Shown here: positions 36,700 through 44,301 of the stretch, in pieces
Numbering within the stretch: position 1 is the first letter of the stretch
Layout of the letters: each line of letters opens with the position of its first letter
Source of the DNA: an uncultured Spirochaetaceae bacterium
Lineage (GTDB): Bacteria > Spirochaetota > Spirochaetia > Sphaerochaetales > Sphaerochaetaceae
DNA: 64,000 nucleotides
Direction of reading: 5' to 3'
Assembly (NCBI GenBank): GCA_944390015.1
Contig: CALXOL010000001.1
Location: forward strand, 1-64,000
Translations under genes and position numbers: made by a program
The notes under the pieces: model-generated
What the model saw: only the letters and a program-made list of their open reading frames with translations
What the model was told of the DNA's origin: nothing
Database searches by the model: none

Positions 36700-37053
36700 A
36701 TGGAGATAATAGCAATAGTATTTTCATTCATCGTCGCCATCGTCATTATCGACAACATCTTCGATGAGAGAAAAAAGAAAATGAAGATAGAAGCTGCCCT
36801 AAGAGAGGCGGAGATGGAAAGAGGGTATGCTCCAGGAACCTATTCCCGTTCTTTCTCTTCAAGAAAAGCATACAAGGAATTTACAAAAGAGATGAAAAAA
36901 CGTAAGAAAAATGGGGAGCCTGATTTTCCTTTAAAAAACGACAGGGAAGAAAGAGCTGCCCTTGAAAAAGGAATCAGGGACCTGGAAAAAAGAATAGAGA
37001 ACATCGATTTGATAATGAAAGAGAAAAGTAAGAAGACGGAGGGGGGAAAATGA
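36700..37053 (+). CDS. PspB-like small membrane protein with charged tail
   Basis: 117 residues: one membrane segment (~3-20, IIAIVFSFIVAIVIIDNIF) followed by a highly charged, partly coiled-coil cytoplasmic tail. Position and topology match PspB, but it is longer than the ~75-residue enterobacterial form and sequence similarity is not obvious. The ATG immediately follows the pspA2 stop, and its own stop overlaps the pspC start by 4 nt (ATGA). Confidence 0.7.
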   Translation: MEIIAIVFSFIVAIVIIDNIFDERKKKMKIEAALREAEMERGYAPGTYSRSFSSRKAYKEFTKEMKKRKKNGEPDFPLKNDREERAALEKGIRDLEKRIENIDLIMKEKSKKTEGGK

Positions 37054-37457
37054 CTAGAAGATGGACACGTTCTCCGAACAGGGAAGTATTCGGAGTAGTA
37101 GCTGGATTCGCAGAATGGAAGGATCTGCCAATAAAGGAAACAAGGCTCATAGTATTGCTCATCATCCTCTTTACTTCGGTATTTCCAGGACTTGTAATCT
37201 ATCTGCTACTCGCAATCTATCTTCCAATGCAAACAGAAGAGGATATCATATCCCCATACGCCTCCAAATCTTTTTCTGAAAGAAGGGCGAAATACAGGAA
37301 AGAACATTTCAAAGATGCTGAATGGAGTGAGAAAAGTACAGAGGATCTAAAAAAGGAGTACGAAGAACTCAAGCGGAAAGTCGAAGATATGGAAAGTGAG
37401 ATGTTCGATAAGGAAAAAGACTGGGATGAGAGATTCAGAAAAGAAGAAGAAAAATAA
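37050..37457 (+). CDS. pspC: PspC-domain membrane protein
   Basis: 135 residues. The PspC domain occupies ~1-62 (SPNREVFGVVAGFAEWKDLP, TRLIVLLIIL, PGLVIYLLLAIYLPM), followed by an acidic coiled-coil tail (KSTEDLKKEYEELKRKVEDM). Such N-terminal PspC modules sense membrane stress and bind PspA. Last gene of the pspA2 operon. The tail distinguishes it from the minimal copy at 34189. Confidence 0.85.
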   Translation: MTRRWTRSPNREVFGVVAGFAEWKDLPIKETRLIVLLIILFTSVFPGLVIYLLLAIYLPMQTEEDIISPYASKSFSERRAKYRKEHFKDAEWSEKSTEDLKKEYEELKRKVEDMESEMFDKEKDWDERFRKEEEK

Positions 37458-37505
37458 AGCGCCTTCATCTCTTCTCTGATACAATAGTGAAAAAGGAGTA
37501 AAGAA

Positions 37506-37979
37506 ATGCTTGAAGTTGGAACAATTGCACCAGAATTCACCCTCCCCGACCAAGATGGAGTTGAGAGAAAGCTATCGGATTACAAGGGCAAATGGGTAGT
37601 TCTATATTTTTACCCAAAGGATAACACACCCGGTTGTACAAAAGAGGCGTGCTCTCTTAGAGACGAGAAGGCGGTTTTTGACAGCCTTGATGCCGTCATA
37701 ATCGGGATCAGCAAGGATAGTACGGCATCACACAAGAAGTTCATAACAAATCAGAATCTTAATTTCACCCTCCTCTCTGACCCTGAGCATAAGGTGATAG
37801 AAAGCTACCAGGCATGGGGAGAGAAGACATTCTGCGGAAAGAAATCAATGGGAATAATGAGATGCACGTATATCATCGATCCCGAAGGTAGAATCAATAA
37901 GACCTATGCGAAAGTAAATACGGCAACACACGGAAGTGATGTAAAAACATACCTTGAAAGTCTGAAAGAATGGCAGTAA
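37506..37979 (+). CDS. bcp: Thioredoxin-dependent peroxiredoxin, BCP/PrxQ type
   Basis: 157 residues. Peroxidatic C44 in TPGCTKEAC with resolving C49 five residues on, the atypical two-cysteine PrxQ pattern. LYFYPKDNTPGCT and WGEKTFCGKKSMGI are family landmarks. It reduces organic and hydrogen peroxides using thioredoxin. AAGGAG precedes ATG 37506, and a TACAAT -10-like box lies upstream, so it may be transcribed apart from the psp operon. Confidence 0.95.
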   Translation: MLEVGTIAPEFTLPDQDGVERKLSDYKGKWVVLYFYPKDNTPGCTKEACSLRDEKAVFDSLDAVIIGISKDSTASHKKFITNQNLNFTLLSDPEHKVIESYQAWGEKTFCGKKSMGIMRCTYIIDPEGRINKTYAKVNTATHGSDVKTYLESLKEWQ

Positions 37980-37986
37980 AAATGCC

Positions 37987-38046
37987 GAAAATCCGGTACT
38001 AAAGTCACTGAAAATCAAGTATTTAAAACGCAGAAAAACCAGTATT
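37987..38046. repeat. Three 14-bp direct repeats at 23-bp intervals upstream of the DUF4143 ATPase
   Basis: GAAAATCCGGTACT (37987-38000), GAAAATCAAGTATT (38010-38023) and GAAAAACCAGTATT (38033-38046) start exactly 23 bp apart. A related TACCAGTATG overlaps the start codon at 38085. The array ends just before the -35 box, so it is well placed to bind a repressor, perhaps the ATPase itself. Confidence 0.75.
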
Positions 38047-38049
38047 CAT

Positions 38050-38078
38050 TTGATTTTTCTCTTATAAATTATTAAAAT
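38050..38078 (+). promoter_or_regulatory. Promoter of the DUF4143 ATPase giving a leaderless message
   Basis: -35 TTGATT (38050-38055), 17-bp spacer, -10 TAAAAT (38073-38078), then 6 nt to ATG 38085. No ribosome site is present. Confidence 0.72.
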
Positions 38079-38084
38079 ACCAGT

Positions 38085-39362
38085 ATGAAGAAATATTATC
38101 CGCGAATAGCAGATACGATACTAGAAAAAAAACTTCGTTCGAAGGGTGCCGTACTCGTAGAAGGTCCCAAATGGTGCGGGAAATCAACAACATGTGAGCA
38201 ACAAGCCAAAAGTGCCGTCTACATGCAAGACACGGAAACAAGAGAACAGAACATCGCACTCGCATATACATCTCCTCGAACTTTTCTTAATCAAGAGCCG
38301 CCTTTCTTAATCGACGAATGGCAGGAAGCCCCCATCTTATGGGATGCGATTAGATATGAAATTGATAAGAGGGACGAATTCGGGCAGTTTATACTGACAG
38401 GTTCTGTAACTCCTCTGACAGAACAGGCAAAAAAAGAAATAAAGCATACGGGCATAGGCAGAATAACCAGAATGAAAATGAATACCATGTCATTATCTGA
38501 ATCAAATGACTCAAATGGCACCGTTTCACTTTCAGAACTTTTCAAAGGAATGCCTATTGCTGCAACATGCGGAAATACATTACAGGATTATGCTTTTATT
38601 CTTTGCAGGGGAGGTTGGCCCAAGGCAATCGGTCTTGAAGAAGATATAGCACTGGAACAGGCGAAAGATTATTATGAACAGCTGATTAATGTTGATTTCT
38701 CAAAAGCTGTAAATGGTGACTATAGCAAAATCAAACTTGAAAGACTGCTCAAATCATATGCAAGAAATCTCAGCACACCAGCATCAAAAGCATTACTGTT
38801 AAGAGACATAAAAACAGGCAATGATGATTCATTCAATGAGAAAACTTTGGATAAATACTTAAATGCATTAAACGATCTTTTTGTAATAAAAGATATTGAA
38901 GCATGGAATCCTAATATACGCTCAAAAGCAAAAATACAGAACTCTCCAATAAGACATTTCTGCGACCCTTCAATTGCAACCGCATCTCTAAGAATAGGTC
39001 CGAAAGATTTGATAAATGATCTAAAAACATTCGGACTGTTTTTTGAATCAATGTGCGTACGTGACTTAAGTGTTTACTCTGAAAGACTCGATGGGGATGT
39101 CTTTCATTACAGAGACAGTAATGGACTTGAAGCAGATGCCGTGATTCATTTGAAAGATGGTCGATACGGGCTTATAGAAATAAAATTAGGCAGATCTGAC
39201 GATATCGAGGAAGCTGCGAAACACTTAAAAAAACTGGCCGGTCTAATAGACACACAATACATGAATCCGCCATCATTCCTTTTAGTGATAACAGCAAAAA
39301 ACACTGCCTATAAAAGAGCCGATGGTGTGTATGTCGTTCCTTTAGGATGCCTCACCTTTTAA
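38085..39362 (+). CDS. AAA-family ATPase with C-terminal DUF4143
   Basis: 425 residues. Walker A EGPKWCGKST near residues 26-35, a Walker-B-like FLIDEWQEAP, an ILTGS sensor, and a C-terminal DUF4143 domain ending in a nuclease-like segment (GLEADAVIHLKDGRYGLIEIKLGRSDDIEEA), in which D, E and K (IEIK) recall the PD-(D/E)XK fold. These proteins are widespread, often mobile, and of unknown function. Base composition is AT-rich relative to neighbours. The 3' end overlaps the convergent MATE gene by 21 nt. The repeat array upstream suggests tight control. Confidence 0.88.
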   Translation: MKKYYPRIADTILEKKLRSKGAVLVEGPKWCGKSTTCEQQAKSAVYMQDTETREQNIALAYTSPRTFLNQEPPFLIDEWQEAPILWDAIRYEIDKRDEFGQFILTGSVTPLTEQAKKEIKHTGIGRITRMKMNTMSLSESNDSNGTVSLSELFKGMPIAATCGNTLQDYAFILCRGGWPKAIGLEEDIALEQAKDYYEQLINVDFSKAVNGDYSKIKLERLLKSYARNLSTPASKALLLRDIKTGNDDSFNEKTLDKYLNALNDLFVIKDIEAWNPNIRSKAKIQNSPIRHFCDPSIATASLRIGPKDLINDLKTFGLFFESMCVRDLSVYSERLDGDVFHYRDSNGLEADAVIHLKDGRYGLIEIKLGRSDDIEEAAKHLKKLAGLIDTQYMNPPSFLLVITAKNTAYKRADGVYVVPLGCLTF

Positions 39363-40703
39363 AAACTCCTTACGATACCTAAGTGATCCAAGAGTGATAA
39401 CCATAAAGCAGATTATCCAAGTGGAAGGCTCGCATATACATACTGCAGCATACCCATATAAAGGCACGATGAAGAGAGCGAAAACGGCTTTTCCCGAGAG
39501 TTCCAGTGCACTGCAAGTCAGAGGAAGGATGGGATGAGTCATACCCTGCAGGGCATTTCTGAGTATTACAAGCACAGACATCGGAGGGATAAGAGGAACA
39601 CTTATCCTTAAATAACGAGCCGCCCAGCCTATCACATCAGGATTATCACTACCTGTGATGACTGCTAAAACATCCTCTACAGCGGTGAATGTGATGATCA
39701 TGGCGAAAATCCACCAGATGAAGTAGATGAGGATTGCAGATCCTATCCCGGCTTTTATCCTTTCATTCTTATGAGCACCATAGTTCTGACTTGTGAATGT
39801 TGCTACTGCGGAGCCAATGGCAACACCCGGGGTGAAGAAGAATTCTGCGATCCTCCTTGAGCCCACATGTGCGGCAATGTATACCTGTCCCAAAGCGTTT
39901 ATGCTTCCCTGAAGGATCACACTTCCAAGATTATAGATCGCACTCATCAGCGCCATGCTGAAGCCTTGCGCCAGCATTCTCCTGACAAAAGCGAAACCTG
40001 CCCTGAATTCATTCTTTCCAAATGAGAGCCAAGCGTAATGCCTGACAAGATAGAACAGCCCTATAATTACCGCAACAGCTTGGGAGAAGACTGTCGCAAT
40101 CGCAGCCCCTCGCACTCCCATATCCAGCTGTCCCATGAAAAAGATATCGAGAAATATGTTCAGTACCGTGCTGAAAGAGAGAAGGAGAAGTGGGGTCACA
40201 CTGTTTCCTACAGACTGCATCAGGCTCGACTCATAATTGTAGATCATTGTGAAGGGAATGCCAGCCAAGATTATCGTAAGGTACTCAAGAGCCCCAGGAA
40301 TGATATCAGAGGGAACCTGAAGAGCCCTGAGCAGATGATGACGGAAAAGAAGGAAAAAGGCACTCAGGGCAAAAGCAAGAGCGAAAGAAAGAAGGCTCAT
40401 CCAGCATACAGCTTTCTTGAGTTCCTCCCTGTTTCCGGCCCCGAAGTTTCTGCTTACAGAGAGAGCAAACCCATTATTAAGTCCGAATGCGAAGTTGATT
40501 ATAAGACCATATAGAGCACTTGTTGCCCCGATTTCCGAGATGGCGACATCTCCGAGGATATGCCCTGCAATCGCAGTATCTGCAAGATTGTAGAACTGCT
40601 GAAGAAGATTGCCAAGAAAGAGAGGGATGCCAAAAGTAAGGAGCAACCTTAAAGGATTACCCTCGGTCATGTTCAGCACATTTCTCTTTTCCTCACTTTT
40701 CAT
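39342..40703 (-). CDS. MATE-family efflux transporter (3 of 3)
   Basis: 453 residues from ATG 40703; a longer frame to 40799 would overlap the upstream BrnQ gene and lacks a site. Twelve membrane segments, MTEGNPLRLLLTFGIPLFLGNLL start, NLADTAIAGHILG and NIFLDIFFMGQLDMGVRGAAIAT motifs. A TATAAT (40731-40726) and a GGTGG site give it a normal short leader. Distinct from the copies at 7433 and 9728. Confidence 0.9.
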   Translation of the reverse strand: MKSEEKRNVLNMTEGNPLRLLLTFGIPLFLGNLLQQFYNLADTAIAGHILGDVAISEIGATSALYGLIINFAFGLNNGFALSVSRNFGAGNREELKKAVCWMSLLSFALAFALSAFFLLFRHHLLRALQVPSDIIPGALEYLTIILAGIPFTMIYNYESSLMQSVGNSVTPLLLLSFSTVLNIFLDIFFMGQLDMGVRGAAIATVFSQAVAVIIGLFYLVRHYAWLSFGKNEFRAGFAFVRRMLAQGFSMALMSAIYNLGSVILQGSINALGQVYIAAHVGSRRIAEFFFTPGVAIGSAVATFTSQNYGAHKNERIKAGIGSAILIYFIWWIFAMIITFTAVEDVLAVITGSDNPDVIGWAARYLRISVPLIPPMSVLVILRNALQGMTHPILPLTCSALELSGKAVFALFIVPLYGYAAVCICEPSTWIICFMVITLGSLRYRKEFLKGEAS

Positions 40704-40761
40704 ATCAGAATCCACCAGAGAAAGTATTATAGCTATACTTATGATTTTTTCCAGATAAGAG

Positions 40762-41991
40762 CTATTTTGATTTTCTTCTCTCGAAGAGGAAAGAGACAAT
40801 AGCTGCTATGGCTGTTGGAATGAGCCACAGGAAAGAGAGGGATGTGAATATACCTATCAGGGAAAAGATGAAAGACACGAGAATCGATATCTTATAAGTG
40901 AGATGGATCTTATTGCCATCTTTAATAAAAGCAAGAAGCATCAAGGTAATGGCCACCGGGTAGATTACCTCCAATATCGGAGATGAGATGCTTATTATCA
41001 TATCTAGTCCAACATTCGCAATGAGCCCTGAAATTAAAGCAAATAGGAAAATCCATCTGCCTCGGGAAAGAGAGGGACAGATGGTTGAGAAATACTCCCC
41101 GCATGATGAGAGAAGGCCTACGGATGTATTAAAGCATGCCAGGATGAAGATCGCCGCAATAAGAATTCTTCCATATGATGGCAATAAGAAAGAAGCAGCT
41201 CCAGAGAGGATATCCGCACCGGTGTTAGGATTTTCCACAATGGAGAAAGCCCTATAGCCGATGATAGACAGGAGCGAATAAATTATAAGCAGAAGAATAC
41301 CACCCCCTATTGATGATATTACCCCCTCTCTCCTGATTTCATTCTCATCTTCGATTCCCATCTTCCTGATATTTATAGCAAGTATCGTCCCGAATACTAA
41401 ACCAGCTATCGCATCCATTGTCTGATAGCCGTCAAGGATTCCAGAAAGGAGAGGCTTATCATCATAAGGAGGGACAGTAACGTGAGAAGATGATGGCATA
41501 AAGAAGACACTTATGAAGAGAAATATTATTAAACCTATCAAAATAGGAGATAATACCTTTCCAAGCCTTTTAGACAATTTCTCTGGGTGAAGAGCAATTA
41601 AGCCTGCAAGCAAAAAGAAGATGAAAGAATATGCCCATGATAGCGCATCTCTCTCCAATGAGAATGCTATCCTGACCATCTCATAGCTGGTGCTCGCAGT
41701 TCTTGGAATGGCGAGCATCGGCCCTATGGCAAGATAGATGACAATAGTAAATACCTTGGAAAACAAGGGGTTCACTCTCGATGAAAGGCTATCAAGGGAG
41801 CCTGTTCTTCCGATAGCAATCAAGGAAAGAACGGGAAGCGTTATCGCACTTAAAATGAAACCAAGAAATGCAAATACTGAGTTTTCCCCAGCCTGGTAGG
41901 AAAGGAAAACCGGGAAAATGAGATTTCCAGCCCCAAAGAACATGGCAAAGCAGGTAAAACTCATTACAACACGCTCTGTTACCTTACGCAT
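40762..41991 (-). CDS. brnQ: Branched-chain amino acid carrier, BrnQ (LIVCS family)
   Basis: 409 residues from ATG 41991. About twelve membrane segments, with the family's FAMFFGAGNLIFPVFL near the N-terminus. It imports Leu, Ile and Val with Na+ or H+. No ribosome site; TATTAT (42003-41998) lies 6 nt before ATG, fitting a leaderless message. It is upstream of the MATE gene on the same strand, with a 58-nt gap. Confidence 0.92.
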   Translation of the reverse strand: MRKVTERVVMSFTCFAMFFGAGNLIFPVFLSYQAGENSVFAFLGFILSAITLPVLSLIAIGRTGSLDSLSSRVNPLFSKVFTIVIYLAIGPMLAIPRTASTSYEMVRIAFSLERDALSWAYSFIFFLLAGLIALHPEKLSKRLGKVLSPILIGLIIFLFISVFFMPSSSHVTVPPYDDKPLLSGILDGYQTMDAIAGLVFGTILAINIRKMGIEDENEIRREGVISSIGGGILLLIIYSLLSIIGYRAFSIVENPNTGADILSGAASFLLPSYGRILIAAIFILACFNTSVGLLSSCGEYFSTICPSLSRGRWIFLFALISGLIANVGLDMIISISSPILEVIYPVAITLMLLAFIKDGNKIHLTYKISILVSFIFSLIGIFTSLSFLWLIPTAIAAIVSFLFERRKSK

Positions 41992-42096
41992 ACAGTAATA
42001 ATACAACAGAAACAGAAGAAAAGGAGAAAAAGAAAAACTTTCAGGGATTCAGCAACAACGACTATATAATAGTTTACTAAAGTTCGCTGTAAAAAA

Positions 42097-42144
42097 ATGT
42101 AATTAGATACATTTTAAAGGCGTAAAATTGCAATGTGATACATT
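42097..42144. promoter_or_regulatory. Two ATGT…ACAT dyads in the BrnQ/small-protein intergenic region
   Basis: ATGTAATTAGATACAT (42097-42112) and AATGTGATACATT (42132-42144) are related short palindromes 35 bp apart, upstream of the gene at 42204. Possibly a pair of operator sites; regulator unknown. Confidence 0.4.
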
Positions 42145-42203
42145 TTTTCATTGAAAAAAGTGTTTTACGATATATGATAAATCTGGATTGACGAGGTAAC
42201 ACT

Positions 42204-42395
42204 ATGGATGGTGATATTATCATTTTCTTTTTTATCGGGATAGCAATAACAGTAGGTCTTTTCTTTCTATTCAGGTTCATCACATGCTGGTATTTCAAGA
42301 TCAACAGAAGAATAGCTCTTTTAGAACAGCAGAACAGCCTGCTTTCTGAAATAACATACAAATTAGAGAAACTTGGCAAAAAGGAAGAACTTTAA
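42204..42395 (+). CDS. Small membrane protein with coiled-coil tail
   Basis: 63 residues: one membrane segment (~5-27) then a helix (NRRIALLEQQNSLLSEITYKLEKLGKK). GAGG lies 7 nt before ATG 42204. Unrecognised. Resembles single-pass proteins of the LapA/FtsB size class, but no specific assignment is justified. Confidence 0.6.
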   Translation: MDGDIIIFFFIGIAITVGLFFLFRFITCWYFKINRRIALLEQQNSLLSEITYKLEKLGKKEEL

Positions 42396-42437
42396 AAAGA
42401 TGGCAGGAAAAAATAGATTTCCAATCCTGCCGTCTTG
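42396..42437 (-). terminator. Terminator of the flavodoxin-type reductase gene
   Basis: AAGATGGCAGGA (42398-42409) pairs with TCCTGCCGTCTT (42426-42437), 12 bp with one G-U. Read on the minus strand it is followed by TTTTTAAAG. It may also stop transcription from 42204. Confidence 0.75.
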
Positions 42438-42440
42438 CTC

Positions 42441-43058
42441 TCATCTTATGAAATTCATTGCCCTTTTCTTGTTCTCAGGAGCATCTATACCAAGTTTCTT
42501 TCCAGCATCAATGCACTTTAAGAGCCAAGCCATGTTTAGTGCAAGATTTTTCATCGTATCGTGTCCTTCCGTATCCTGCATGCTCTCAGCTTTGTTGTTA
42601 CCATAACCCTGATTCCAATATGTAGCGGTCACTATAGGCATCGATGTGATTCCAAAATACTTGTTTATCACATCATAGGATGCAACCGTACCTGCACGAC
42701 GTGCAGAGAGTACTGCGGCCGCAGGCTTATGGAAGAATGCAGAAGAGCCCGAATAGAATGCCCTGTCGAGGAAAGAAAGAAGCCTTCCAGACGGATGTGC
42801 GTAATATACAGGGGATGCGAAGATAAAACCATCCGCACTCCTTGCCTTTTCAACGAACTCGTTCACCTTATCATCAAAAACACATTTTCCAAGCGACGCG
42901 CATTTTCTACATCCAACGCAATCCCTGATAGCATCATTCCCGATAAAGAAGACTTCTGTCTCTATATCCTCACCTTTTAAGGTATCTTCAATCTCTTTTA
43001 AAAGGCTTGCTGTCGCACCATCATTATGGCTACTGCCATTTAACAAAATTACTTTCAT
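42441..43058 (-). CDS. Flavodoxin-fold NAD(P)H-dependent reductase / iron-sulfur flavoprotein-like
   Basis: 205 residues from ATG 43058, preceded by GGAGGG; a longer frame to 43094 is unsupported. FMN-binding loop LNGSSHNDGATASLLKEI at the N-terminus, ASPVYYAHPSGRLLSFLDRA, and a compact cysteine cluster DCVGCRKCASLGKC (C-x2-C-x2-C-x5-C), as in iron-sulfur flavoproteins. A redox role with FMN is well supported; whether a 4Fe-4S cluster is bound is inference. Palindromes upstream suggest specific regulation. Confidence 0.85.
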   Translation of the reverse strand: MKVILLNGSSHNDGATASLLKEIEDTLKGEDIETEVFFIGNDAIRDCVGCRKCASLGKCVFDDKVNEFVEKARSADGFIFASPVYYAHPSGRLLSFLDRAFYSGSSAFFHKPAAAVLSARRAGTVASYDVINKYFGITSMPIVTATYWNQGYGNNKAESMQDTEGHDTMKNLALNMAWLLKCIDAGKKLGIDAPENKKRAMNFIR

Positions 43059-43113
43059 ATTTTTCCCTCCAATAGAAAAATATTCCTTACACATGAATTA
43101 GTCCAGAAATATT

Positions 43114-43165
43114 GATGCAACATTTTGTTGCATCTTGGTGTATTTTTTCTAACTATGTTGCAACA
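43114..43165. promoter_or_regulatory. TGCAACA palindromes between the flavoprotein gene and carA
   Basis: GATGCAACATTTTGTTGCATC minus its centre: arms GATGCAACA (43114-43122) and TGTTGCATC (43126-43134) are perfect. A second site, TGTTGCAACA (43156-43165), is fully self-complementary. They share the TGCAACA half-site and look like a dimeric repressor's operators, more likely serving the flavoprotein gene than carA. Confidence 0.6.
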
Positions 43166-43203
43166 GTGCCTCTATTTTCTTACACTTCTAAAGGTTTAGC
43201 CCT

Positions 43204-44301
43204 ATGAAAAAAGCAATATTGAAACTTAAAGATGGAAAAGAATTCGAAGGTATCGCTTTCGGAGCCCCTATTTCCTTGGAATGCTCTGAAGTTGTTTTCA
43301 ATACCGGAACCCCAGGATATGAGGAAATCCTTACAGACCCTTCCTATAAAGGGCAGATAGTAGTTCTTACTTCTCCTATGATAGGAAACTACGGTATTAC
43401 AGTGAAAGACGGTGAGAGCAGTGGTGTTAAATCTACTGCTCTTATTATAAAAAAGCTCTATCGCGGCAAGGTAATGCCAGGACGACTCACACTCGATGAA
43501 TATTTGAAAAAAGAGAACATTCCCGCTCTTGAAGCTGTTGACACAAGAGCACTGACAATCCATTTAAGAGAGAATGGAAGCCAGAACGGAATACTTTTTT
43601 ATGAGCAGGACAGAGCGAAAGCTGAGGCAAAACTTAACAGCTACCCGGAAATTACGGAGCTTAATCTGATTGATCAGGTAACAGTAAAGGATAACGTCTA
43701 TAATCCGGAACTCGGAGAGGGTCGGACTCTTCCACCTAACGAGCCAGACAAGCACTTCGTATTAGTGGATTATGGCCTTAAGAAATCGATAATAGAGAAT
43801 TTCTATAAAAGAAACATCGCTGTAACGCTTATGAATGCAAAAGCTACGGCAGAAGAGGTTTTAAAGTTAAATCCAGACTGTCTCTTTCTCTCAAACGGGC
43901 CGGGAGATCCTGCTCTTCTTAAAGATGCCGTCTCTCTTGCGAGAGGCTGCATAGGCAAAATTCCGGTAGAAGGCATATGTCTTGGCCATCAGATCATCAC
44001 ACTCGCTCTTGGAGGAAGAACAGTGAAGATGAAATTCGGTCATCATGGCTCGAACCAGCCTGTTAAGGATATGGATACGAAAAAAACATTTGTTACCGCC
44101 CAGAACCATGGCTTCATGAGTGATGAGAAAAGCCTTCCGGAGGGGGTGAAGGTCTGGATGAGGAATGCAAACGATGGCACAGTAGAAGGTCTCTATGATG
44201 AGAAAAAGAGGGTCTACTCCGTGCAGTTCCACCCAGAGGCTGCTCCAGGGCCTGAAGACGCACTCTGGATTTTCGACTACTTCAAGGATAAGGCAAACTG
44301 A
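43204..44301 (+). CDS. carA: Carbamoyl-phosphate synthase small (glutaminase) subunit
   Basis: 365 residues. Class I amidotransferase triad C259 (EGICLGHQ), H343 and E345 (FHPEA); N-terminal CarA domain with TGTPGYEEILTDPSY. It supplies ammonia from glutamine to CarB for carbamoyl phosphate, used in pyrimidine and arginine synthesis. ATG 43204 has AAGG 9 nt upstream. Its TGA shares one A with carB (TGATG). Confidence 0.97.
   Translation: MKKAILKLKDGKEFEGIAFGAPISLECSEVVFNTGTPGYEEILTDPSYKGQIVVLTSPMIGNYGITVKDGESSGVKSTALIIKKLYRGKVMPGRLTLDEYLKKENIPALEAVDTRALTIHLRENGSQNGILFYEQDRAKAEAKLNSYPEITELNLIDQVTVKDNVYNPELGEGRTLPPNEPDKHFVLVDYGLKKSIIENFYKRNIAVTLMNAKATAEEVLKLNPDCLFLSNGPGDPALLKDAVSLARGCIGKIPVEGICLGHQIITLALGGRTVKMKFGHHGSNQPVKDMDTKKTFVTAQNHGFMSDEKSLPEGVKVWMRNANDGTVEGLYDEKKRVYSVQFHPEAAPGPEDALWIFDYFKDKAN

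Noticed and set aside
33368-36758. Long minus-strand ORFs opposite both pspA genes (about 200 codons each)
   Set aside because: They are antisense shadows of Glu/Lys/Leu-rich coiled-coil codons, giving Ser/Phe/Leu-rich products without ribosome sites or known domains.
7433-40703. Three MATE genes as a recent amplification
   Set aside because: The proteins differ clearly from one another in sequence, so they are old paralogs; multiple MATE genes are ordinary in gut anaerobes.
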